Assembly: GCA_020002185.1 (NCBI GenBank)
Contig: CM034531.1
Location: forward strand, 46,306,029-46,370,028
Source of the DNA: Paraescarpia echinospica
Lineage: Eukaryota; Annelida; Polychaeta; Sabellida; Siboglinidae
Direction: 5' to 3'
Length of the DNA: 64,000 bases
The notes beneath the pieces were generated by a model. The model was not told the origin of the DNA. It did not search any database and was given only the letters and a program-made list of their open reading frames with translations. Shown piece after piece: positions 22,901 through 34,900 of the stretch. The translations under genes were made by a program, and so were the position numbers. Numbering within the stretch: position 1 is the first letter of the stretch; the number at the start of each line of letters is the position of its first letter.

Positions 22901-25900
22901 GCATATAATTGCAGTTAGTCGTATGCTGAACTTATTTGTTGCTGCCACCGGCCACTTCAACTATGCCACAAGTGCTCGCATGTACCTCCAGTGGATGTTA
23001 GAGCTGCATTCTAGCCACCCCTGGTTGTTTGCACAATTTTCAGAGCATGGGTATCACACAGTGCGTCGAAACGATCGCTCCTGGGGTAGCTTGTGGACAG
23101 ATCTTACAATTGAGTAAGTAATGAGGCAATCTATCAAGAGCCGAGAAGGGTTAACTAGAGGACGAGGGAATGCTATGGGTGTACAGTATGCATAAGTGTG
23201 CCGAGGTGCACGAGGCCATGACCGATGTCACTGGACTTGTCTACAGAACCAGTGAGCAGCATGTGGAACTGAGGAGCGCCCGCTGTAATCGAGATTTTGA
23301 ACATAATCTTCAAATGGCTTGCTCAGCATGATCCCTTTGATGGTCAGAGGCACGAATTGAGATCGCTCTCATCAGGGTTAATTGCTACCGATGGTGGCGG
23401 TTTCAATTGTGATCAGGTCGAAGAAGTTGGTTTGTTGGTCCAAGAAAAGCTTGATAACGTCAAGGTTCATGAAGCATCGATGAAACGCAGTGAGACAGTC
23501 CGCGCTGTGATTCATGTGACAAAAGGAATCAAGATCGATCAGCAGACGGTGCATGTTGATCCACTTATTCAAGACTGCTGGTCCTTCTAGAACGATGTGA
23601 AGACAAAGCACCCTACTTTCAGTACGAGCTTACTCCGTCCCCGACATCTTTGTTCAAATACTTTGCCATGCGTAAGCCGAATAAGGCAATTTGGCCAACA
23701 CGTTGAGTAGTGACGTAACCATGGCGATAGCAGTACCAAACCAATGTCTTAGATGGAGGGGCCTTCTTCATCATGTGCGATGGCTGGCTGGAAAGACGTA
23801 TAAAGAAATGATCATGCAGAACCTTTTGTATGTCCATTACAGGTATGGAATATGTAGCATCGTTTTCGATGGCTATACAAGTGGACCCTCAATGAAAGAC
23901 CACGAGCACCAGAGAAGGGCTGGAAAAGCTTCAGCGGATGTTCAGATCAGCGAAGAAATACACTCTTACAGAAATCAGCAGCTCTTTCTCGCAAACGAAA
24001 AGAACAAGACCCATTTCATCAACCTACTGAGCCACTATCTCAGGTTGGACGGTCATGAAGTGATTCAGAGTGAGAGCGATGCTGATACCCAGATCGTTTC
24101 TGCAGCCCTTGACCTAGCTTCAGCTGATCAGCTTGCCACAGTGATAGCTGATGACACTGACGTCCTTGTTCTTCTGCTCTTTCACTGGAACACTTACGAT
24201 CAGAATCCAAGAAAGCATAGAAGAGACCTTTGAAGCTCATTAGTATCAGAGAAGCTGTAGGACACTTAGAGCAGACTGTTCTTCATCATCTTCTGGTAAT
24301 TCACGCATGGGGTGGTTACAATACGTCTGCTGCACGGAAAATACAGGATCCTCAAGCTTGTCCAGAAATCGCAAGAAATGCAACAATGGTGTGCTGTAGT
24401 TGCGCAGGAGGATGCGACCCAGGATGCTGTCGAAGAAGCCGGTGCATGGATCTTCATCAATATGTATGGCGGAAAGCCAGACGACTCATTGACCAAATTA
24501 CGACATGCTTGCTACAGGGAGCTTGCAGCAACAACCTCTTCCACGATGCGACCAGAGCGACTTCCCCCGACGGAACGAGCTGCATTACAACATAGCCTCA
24601 GAGTGCATTTGCAGGTTATGATTTGGAAGAGTTCGAATGTGTCTCAAATGGAACCGTGTGAACAGGGTGGATGGTGGAGAATGGTAGATTGACGCCTGTC
24701 ATGACTGACATGGAACCTGCCCCCGATGATCTTCTGAAGTATATGCGCCGCAAATGTAAGGCATTGTCACAAAATCCCTCCAGCACCAATCTTTATTCCA
24801 GTTGGAAAAGTGGGCTCTGTTGTGTGACTGCTTGTCGTGACTGTCGAGGTGAAGGTGTCAGAATGCTGCTCCAGTGCAACCGGAAGAGGACGAAATGCCC
24901 GAGGACGCGAACATCTTCTAGAGACTATTTTAGATGTATTTCCTAGATAGTACATATTCCGTAGAATGTATGCCATTCCAGTTTGTTCCCTGTTATTTTT
25001 TTGCAATGTTGCTTGGTCATGGCCCTACTCTTAGATAGCACTATGTGGGGATTCCATGTGTGTCCCTCATATTTTGATTTAATTGTAGTAGTGTTTTAGA
25101 TGAATAAAACAACATTTAGAAAATCATACTCATTTTCCTTTACTAATTCACAAATAAACGTTTTATGATTTTTATGTAAATTAACTATACTGATATAATG
25201 CAAACACACTAATAATGTCATACCCCCTCACATGAGGCTATTACAATGTCATACCCCATCACACGAGGCTATTACAATGTCATACCCCCTCACATGAGGC
25301 TATTACAATGTCATACCCCCTCACATGAGGCTATTACAATGTCATACCCCATCACATGGGGCTATTACAATGTCATACCCCCTCACACGAGGATATTACA
25401 ATGTCATACCACCTCACACGAGGCTATTACAATGTCATACCCCCTCATATGAGGCTATTACAATGTCATACCCCATCACATGAGGCTATTACAATGTCAT
25501 ACCCCATCACATGAGGCTATTACAATGTCATACCCCGTCACATGAGGCTATTACAATGTCGGACCCCCTCACATGAGGCTATTACAATGTTATACCCAGT
25601 CACATGAGGCTATTACAATATTATACCCAGTCACATGAGGCTATTACAATGTCATACCCCGTCACATGAGGCTATTACAATGTTATACCCAGTCACATGA
25701 GGCTATTACAATGTCATACCCCCTCACATGAGGCTATTACAATGTCGGACCCCCTCACATGAGGCTATTACAATGTTATACCCCCTCACATGAGGCTATT
25801 ACAATGCTGGATTAATCAAAGAGGAGTTTTCACCATCTTGTGGATCATAAAATTGTGCTTCTTTTGGTTCCATATATGCCTTGGTAACAATTTTTCCCGG

Positions 25901-28900
25901 TACATACCTAAAACGACCATACTAACAGTGGACATTCACTGTTAATGTCACCCTTGGCCTTGGGCAAAACTGACGTGAGAGGCAAGGTGACCGTGTTAGT
26001 CAGACTAACCTTAATTGCAAGGTGGCTCTATTACTGAGGTGACCGTAAAGCAAGGTTCACCTGTACAATAACTATCCGAGATACAAATATGGTTAGAAGC
26101 AAACCACAACTATCTATTACTATTTTATTAGTTACCAAGGATCAAAATCTAGTGCATGTGTGTCCAAATTGATTTTAGATGATGCCTTTTAGGATACTGC
26201 AGCAGAAAAATGGTTTGATTCACTTTTTTAAATACGGAGGCTCCTAAATAATCTACCATGCCATCAAGACTTCATACACAATTCTTTGAATTTTTAAACA
26301 TGACAAAAATCACACTGCCCTGCCTAAACTTGCACAATTGATATGAAAGGGTAAGTCACGATGATAAGAAGATGTGGGGTGTCGAGTGATGTTTCTGATA
26401 CGTTGGAGTGAATTAATCTTGTACTGTATAGGAAAAGCTTCATCAGCTGAATGAATACTTTGGTTTTAACTGTGTGAATAGGGTGTCACTGTTTGGCTAT
26501 TAACATACACATGCACACTAACACACATGCACTCACGCATGCACACCAAACCAACACACACACAAACCCCCCACACACCGACACCACACACCCACATTCA
26601 CACACCCACCATCACCATTCCACCCCACACACATCCACCCACTGACCCACCCACACACACCACGCACAAACACATACATTCACAACCCAAGTATGCCCAC
26701 ACTAGACATATTCCGAGGCTATTCCCACCTGCCCTACGGAGAGCGACTGGGATGGCGAAGGCAGGCCCAATGCCCATGACGTCTGGGGGCACCCCAACCA
26801 CGGCGTAACTCTTGAGCACCCCGAGGACTGGCAGCCCTAGAGCTGCAGCTGTCGCCCGCCGAGCCAGGATCACGGCTGCTGCCCCGTCACTCACCTGACT
26901 CGAGTTACCTGAAGCAATAAAATAATAACAATTTATACAGCGTTTTAATCCACAGTAAATAAATTGCCATCGGAAGCCTCACATAAAATTTCATATATTT
27001 TTTCCTGGTAAATAACTATAAATAATTATGAATAACTACAAATGTTGTTGTTTTTTTAAATGCATCACCAATTCAGAGGCCAATAGTCCAAGGATGCGAA
27101 TGAACTCAGAAAGGAGACAAGTGAGTGGACTTCAGAGCTTGGGGGAGATGCACTTACAATAATCTCAAGTTCTTGAAATTTTTTATAAAAGCATAGAACT
27201 TTACAATTATTAATATACAACACAACAGAAAAAACAAGGAAAGTGACATGTCTATGTTAAACTTCTTTAAAAAGATGTGTATTTACAATTTCTGAAATGT
27301 GTTAAGGGTGTTAAATATGAATAGGTATTGTAGTCACTATCAATGCTGTGGAGCAACAGAGGTATGAGTGAGGACCTGCGGTGGAGGAGCCGTCCGGTTT
27401 GAAGGCAGGTTTCAGTCTAGCGAGAGCCTCCATGTTTGTTCCTGGTCGGATACCGTCATCAGCCACCACCTGACAACAACAAGTATATGTGTTATCTTTC
27501 CCACACTGCCACAGTCGAAAAAATACTTCCAAAATTACTGAGTAAACATAAGGTTAAATGCAATGAGAAAAATGATAGCTTTATAACAACCAAAATACAT
27601 AATTCTGTTGCAAAACTCATCCTCGCAAGCCGGAGACGGTGACCATATACACTACCCCTGGCAGATTTCCTAAGCATAGTATGGAATGTAGCTGAATGAA
27701 ACTTATACTTGACTTTGTTGTACCACCCTTGAGAACAGTGCAAACACCTGTCTGACTCACGCTCCAGTCCCAACACGAAGCCCTCGAGTTTCAGGAATCC
27801 CATATAATTACCCATTCAACCATTCTCACAAACTGGTATTGTGTATTCAAACACCTAACTATGTCTACTTCCCAAACAACCGGAAAACGCCGATAAGTGA
27901 TTTTATTGGCTGAGCTTATTCTGAGTTTCCCCAAGGTGATCTGCGAGGGGGTACTGAGACTGATGTCATCAGCAGCGCCCCCTGGTGCACGAGGATGGCA
28001 AAATTGGTCTTTGTCTTAGGTGTATTTTCTTAGAGAATATTTGAGTATCTGCGGAAACTATATTGAGTAGTTTGAACAATACTGGTACTGACAAAGTCCG
28101 AACATTACTGACAATGCTGGAATATGACTCACACTACTCACAAAGTAAGAACTTTACTGATATTACTGATAGTGCTGAAACATGACTGACAACATTGCCA
28201 CATTACTGACAATGTTTCAACTTGCAACATTACTGAAAATGCTGCAACATTACTGACAATGTTGGAACATTATTGACAACAAAGGAACATTACTATTTAC
28301 TGGCAATGTTGCAACAGTATTAACAATACACACAGTATAGAGGCTACTTACTGTGATATTGCTCTCATTGCCTGCCTTGTCGGTAATCTTTGTTCTCACT
28401 GGTACAATTTCATCCTTGAAATAACCGTTCATCTGGGCTCTTACAGCTCTGTAAAAAACGAACACAACCATAAGATGACGAAAGGTCATAGCGTTATTTG
28501 TAAATGTAGTATATTATATATTATCCAATTCGTCTGTCTTCTTAGTCTCCTAGTAAGCCAAGATTTGCACCATTCTATCCATAGTTCTAATCTAATATTC
28601 TGTGGATCTCTCTCAAAGGCAGTGTATTTAAACTGCTGGCTTCACACCACAGTTACATGCCAACCGAGACACAAATAAGAAACAAAAATAAACGAAACTT
28701 GCCTTCACCATTTACCAAGTACTACATTGCTAATAGACACAGTAATGAAGTGAGTTGTATTTCAAAGTAACTTAACTGTTCATAGAAAAAAGTAGGTAGT
28801 TTACTTTGCATGTGACTCAACCGCCATCTTGTCTTGTTGCACTCGAGTGATTCCATAGCGCTCGGCCACATTCTCTGATGTTATACTGAAAGGGTAAGAG

Positions 28901-31900
28901 TTTGTGGAAATGAATCAATATAGCAACATGAGACACTCTTAATGGAAATTATACAGGTGAAGTCATTCTTAGAATAAAGATACAATTTCAGGCCGTTTAA
29001 CTATCACTTGTTTGGTCAAAAAATGTATTAGTTCAACATAATTACCCATTATAAAGGGTTAGCTGTACGGAAGCCTAATAGAGAACATATTCAACAAGAG
29101 CACATGTTTATGCAGTCAGATGTTAATATTAATTTTTACATTTGCACGCATGTTTACACATGCCACGCACACGTGCACACATGGACATGGCGCACCACCA
29201 TGCCATTACCCACATAAACTGACTACAGATAAGAGACAGATAATAAAAACAGAGGTTTGCTAAAATCATTACTTGTTATTACTTTCTCTGTTATAACAAA
29301 TTAGGAATATCTGCTATTTTTAGTTTGGGTGGCTCCTACAACAGCAACCAGTTTTGGATTTTACTTAGTCTCTAGTCCCACAGTAACCGTCTTTGTTGAT
29401 AAATATATATATTTTTTGATTCTTTATTGATCGTTATTGTTCACCTTGCAGCTAAATGTTTGTATGTATCATGTATGCCTGTGTAATTTACATTATTTTT
29501 TCAATGTAATGTTTTTAATGCCTTTGCTTTGGGATTAATACAATTATTTATTGTCACCACGTCATTGCGAGGTTTCTCATTTGTAGACTTAGCTTTATAT
29601 TACCGACAGTGATGGGACCACAAAGTGGACCTACCCCATGGGAAGAAGAGTGTCCAAGGCCATCTTGTTCTCTCCCACTTTAGGGTTGACTACGAACCCA
29701 GGGGGAACAACATCGAGGGGATTGAGTGTCAATGACTCCACACTGCAACACAGACAGACAATCAGTCAGAGAAATAACTCCCCAGCCAACTAACGTCTCA
29801 GTTACCTTTACCGCAGATCATAGAAACCCCGTTTAAATAAGCAAAGAAATAAAAAGAGCACAATGGCTTGAACAATGATGTTGCTCTCCTCCTTGCCCCC
29901 TGCTGTACGGGGGTGAGGGTCAGGTACAATATTGCCAAACCATTCTCTGTGTTTTTTCTCTCCAAAGTTTTCTATCCATAGTTTCCTCTCTCCATCTTTC
30001 ACCTTCTCCCGACCTTCTCATGTCCCTCCTCACGCAGTCCTCCCATCTCAGCTGAGGCCTTCGCCTTTTCCTGTGTCCTTTATGTTGTTCTGCCTCTGCA
30101 ATTTTTGCTATCTCCATCTTTGCCAAGTGGCCTGCCCATCTCATTCGGTTTCTCTATAATCCTAGGATTATTGAGAATGACAGTACAACGTTTTCATGTA
30201 AGACTGCACTGTACAATTTGGTACCCATCATAGATTTATGTAATTTGTAAATATAAAAATTGTAGATATTTAAAATGTTGCAGAAATCTACGTGACACAT
30301 GTCTAACGACATTTGTAATATTTTATGGTTGATGTACATACAAGCATCACTTTGGATGTTTTTGTAAAAGTTTTAACATTTATTTTTTATATGTTGAATG
30401 AAGCTTTTTAATTACTGATGCATAACACGACAGTCACAATAAGAAAGAAATGACTTACCCCGCTGCTAAACCCAGGTCTATTGTACCAGTCTGGATACTT
30501 TCTGAAAGTAAATGCACAAGCATGGATATTATAACAGAAGAAACATATTATTTGACTGTCTATCAATTGTCAGCTGACTACAGAATAGTAAAGAAAACAT
30601 CATCAGTTTCTCAACATCATCAATTAATGTGTGGATTTAGATTATTTTGCAATGTTCAGTGTAGTTAAATGGAAATGCCAATTTATAATTCATTTTATAC
30701 AACTATCTAACGAAATATCTACAAATCTTGCATGCTTTTTTTATATAAAAAAAGGAATTCCCTAGATATTTTTGTTGAACAATTAAAGGAAATAAAAACA
30801 AGGCATTAGCTAAAATCCGTTTTCCATGTGTACACAAAGTTTAACATTGTATGTAACATTTGAGAACATAAAAAAATACAGAAAAATACATTTGTAGCAT
30901 AAATTTGATATTAAACCTGTCTGTGTAGCGATTCCCGCGGAAAATAAAAATTTAATGAGCCAGGCGATCACGTAGTATTGTAACATCACATATGACTCAC
31001 GCTCGAAGCAGGCCGACCCTTTCTATGCATTCAGAGCATGTTTACAAGGATAGTTTTGGGGTCGAAACGAGTGTCAGAATGAGTTATTGTGCAATATTCC
31101 AATGTAATACAAACACTAGTCATCATAGAGGAACAAGCAGTTATCTTATGAGTTACGGTTCCACATGAATTCAATTTTATTCAAAACAATGAATACGAAT
31201 GAGCCTACAAGTTGACTAGGTATCGGCTATCGCCGAGCTTGGGCTCGTTTTCAGAATAATTATATCGAATGCAACCAACGGGAGATAATCTACACCAATA
31301 TACATACATAGCAAACATATATCTTATCCAGCTACAGAAAGTAACGTGTATAATCTCATAATATCACTAGAATATCGATGTATGAAGGAGTTGTACAATT
31401 TATCATAACAACGTAAATCTGTCAGCAAATATCTGTCGGTCCTGCTAGCTCAGTTGGTAAAGGCGTTGGTTCCTTGGCAGTTATTTTGCAATCGGGCAAC
31501 ACCGGTTCAATCCTGACCCAAACTATTGATTTTCTTTACACTTTTTTTGTTTATGTTTTCACGAAGTAATATAAACCAAATCATTTTTATACTACGATGC
31601 ACTGTTTGTAAATATTTTTGTAGTAATTATTTATTCGCCACAAAAATGAAAACATGGTAATTATATATAACGATGTTTCTAAATTTTATTTATCCAGACA
31701 GATCACCATTTGTTTTCACATATATGATTACAATATATTACCGTACAATATATATACAGTGTATATACAGTTAATAAATTCGATGTCCATTACATTATAT
31801 TTGTTTGGATAAATAAAATTTTGAAACATCGTTACATAATTCCCATATTTTTATGGCGAATAAATAATTACTACAAAAATGAAAAACATATTTACAAACA

Positions 31901-34900
31901 GTGCATCATAAATATAAAAATGATTTGGTTTATATTACTTCGTGAAAACATAAACAAAAAAATTGTAAAGAAAATCAATGGTTTGGTGTCGGGATTGAAC
32001 CGGCGTCGCCCGATTACAAAATAAATGCCAAGGAATTAACCAAAGCCTTTACCAACTGAGCTAGCAGGACCGACATAAATTCGCTGACTGATTTAAGTTG
32101 TTATGATAAATTGTTCAACTCCTCCTTCATACATCGATATTCTAGTGGTATTATAAGATTATACACTTATACACGTTATTTTCTGTAGCTGGATACAATA
32201 TGTTTGTTATGTATGTTTATTGGTGTAGATTATCTCCCGTTGGTTGCATCCGATATAATTATTCTAAAAACGAGCCCAAGTTTGGCGAAACCTAGTCGAC
32301 TTGTAGGCCCATTCGCATTCAGTTTTGAATAAAATTGGATTGATGTGGAACCGTAAGATAACTGCTTGTTCCTCTATGATGACCAGTGTTTGTAGTACAT
32401 CGGAATATTGCATAATAACTCATTTTGACGCTCGTTTCGACCCGAAAGCTATCCATGTAAACATGCTCTGAATGCATGGAAAGGGTCAGCCTGATGCGAC
32501 TATGGGTCATATGTGACGTCACATCTCGGCATCCCGAAAAGCGCGCCAAAAATATGCATATTCGAAAATGTCCGGATGCACAGCAAAAAATGTGGAATTT
32601 CTAATTCATTGATTTTTTTGGGGGTTGGAGGACATGGAAATAGATAGCAGGATGTAATATAATATGAATTCAAGCCATAGATGTTTTTATTCCATTTAAA
32701 TATGCTAGCGAGTGTGAGACAGTCTTACGTGCAATGTTTATGACTGCCTGTAGACCCGACGAACACATTCTGCAAGTTGTGTAGAGAGGAACACTTTCTG
32801 GAATGCCACTGAAACAACACGATACATTCTGTACAAAACTCTTGGATCCGATTAAAATTAAACAACATAGTGCAACATTCACACGTTCTGTGAAATGTAT
32901 GTAGTACAACGTTCATGTATGTCATTAAAATAAACACAGTGTACAGCAGTTGAACATGATTTGATTTTCTTTCTAGCATGTTTCTGTACCACTGTAACGT
33001 CGTTATCGGAATAACAATTTTTGAACAGTATGTATTAATATTTTCCTAGAAAAATATTGATTATTATCGCACCACAATTGTGATACTCACCTAAAAAACT
33101 GCGCAATTCGTCCCATTTGTGCTCCAGCTCCTGGCTGCAGTACATTGCCTGTGAACAGAGAATTTAACATGAAAACTGCAAGGAGAGTAGGACAACAACA
33201 ATCTTGACATTGTGGGAGATTAGGATGAAAGGACACGTTGATCTTTCAAAATGTATATTGACGATACTGAAACTATTAACATATATGCATGTTTTATTAG
33301 GTCTGAAATTTGTTGATGGCCATATATCAGTTTGCTATCAGAGGTGTTACGAGGGCGGACAGACCTCTCAGCCAAAAATAACCAGATCAGAGAGGAGACA
33401 TTCACCGTTTAATCCATCTCAGATGTCATCAGACATATATAGAAGACTCAAGTGGTTTGGGCATGTTTTTGTACACTGTGCAAAAACCTTGTTAACACAG
33501 CTTTCACAACATACTTAAAAGGACAAATAAAATGAAAAAGGTCACAGAAGATGTACAACGACCAAATGAATCTTTTCGTTGGACTCCTGCTATGAACTGT
33601 GGAGGGTTGTGCTCTGGATAAACTAAGAGGTATGAGCCACTTGACGTCCAGGAGAACAGCAAAGGGTCAAGTTGGACTAGACCATTATCAACTACCCCTG
33701 GTAGATTAAATGACTGATACAAACCAATACAGATGTCTTGAATCCGTGACGGTTCAATTCCTGTGTCTTTGAGAACAGCTTTAAACACACATGTGAGGAG
33801 ATCATCGGGCAAGGTATCCTACAAGAAAATTAATTTATAAATTTATGCATAATTCTAATATTTCTAATGTTTTAGTGACATTGTATATAACAAACAAATA
33901 TTGGTTGGCAAATTTATAATCCATGTTTTAGCAGGTCCTTGAATTTGCTGTAATTACCTTCACTAGCAAAAAATGCCCATCACCTAACAGGATGCCTTGG
34001 TAGCAGTCGTGACAGTAATATTTATCAAATGTTAGAAAACACATAGTATCATTACATAAACACCAACACGCACTCGCAGATACTGGTTGTTTGCTCAAAA
34101 TGACGAAGGTCAGACAGAATGTGAAGTTGACGTCCATCAATAGGCCCTAGTCATGATAGTGTAGAAATGACAAATAATATTCACACTGCTATGCTATTGG
34201 CATGATGGTAGACATCACATAAGCACTGGTCAGCATTTAGTAGTAGTACTTCATGTTGCCAAGTCCATGACGCAGGAGCTGCTTTCCCTGAAGGATTTGC
34301 TGTGCGTGCATGGTTAGTGCGATTGTTGTGTTTTACATAGGTATTACATGCACATTACGTTGCATGTTCCGAAGTGCTCATGCATGCACGTCCAGATCTG
34401 CTCGATACAAATTACGAACGAAGTCGGCGTTATTTCTCGAGCAGCTCGACGAATAAGAAAAGTCATCGTTTCCTATCAGGTCGGACAAATACACCCACGA
34501 AATGATTGAACAGCGTCGGATTTACTTCAGACAATTAGCATGTCCACGTAAATATTTCTAAGTGCTCATGCATGCACGTCCAGATCTGCTCGATAAATAA
34601 CGAACGAAGAAGAACGATTATTTATCGAGCTGCTCGACAAATAACGATAAGAGTTGGCGTTATTTATCGAGCAGCTCGAGAAATAGCCCGAGCCTTTAAA
34701 ATTAACTGTAGTCTGATCTCACACACACACAAATTGCTTGAGAGTGAACAGTGGTCTGACCTCACGCACGAAAAGTACTTCAAAGTGAACTATGGTCTGA
34801 CACCACGCACAAAAAGTACTTCAAAGTTAACTGTTTTCTGACCGCTAGGAACGAAAAGTGCTTGAACGTTAATTGTAGTCTGACCCCACTTCTTGTAACC

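Larger units (their letters stand above)
30788..32693. mobile_element. palindromic (foldback-like) element II with two inverted tRNA-like modules
   Basis: Nearly the whole 1.9 kb is one imperfect palindrome centred near 31735. Matching inner words flank the centre (TTTGTAGTAATTATTTATTCGCC at about 31618 against its complement at about 31853), and the outer arms match 30960-31430 against 32530-32090. The ends match the ends of element I in opposite orientation: GGAAATAAAAACAAGGCATTAG at one end and ATAGATGTTTTTATTCC at the other. TTAA lies just outside both ends. It fills most of thiolase intron 4. No transposase is encoded. Confidence 0.8.

Noticed and set aside
25214..25806. CRISPR array
   Set aside because: Contiguous 31-bp tandem units with no unique spacers, in an animal intron.
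26527..26808. Pro/Thr/His-rich plus ORF
   Set aside because: Low-complexity CA tract plus the antisense of thiolase exon 10.
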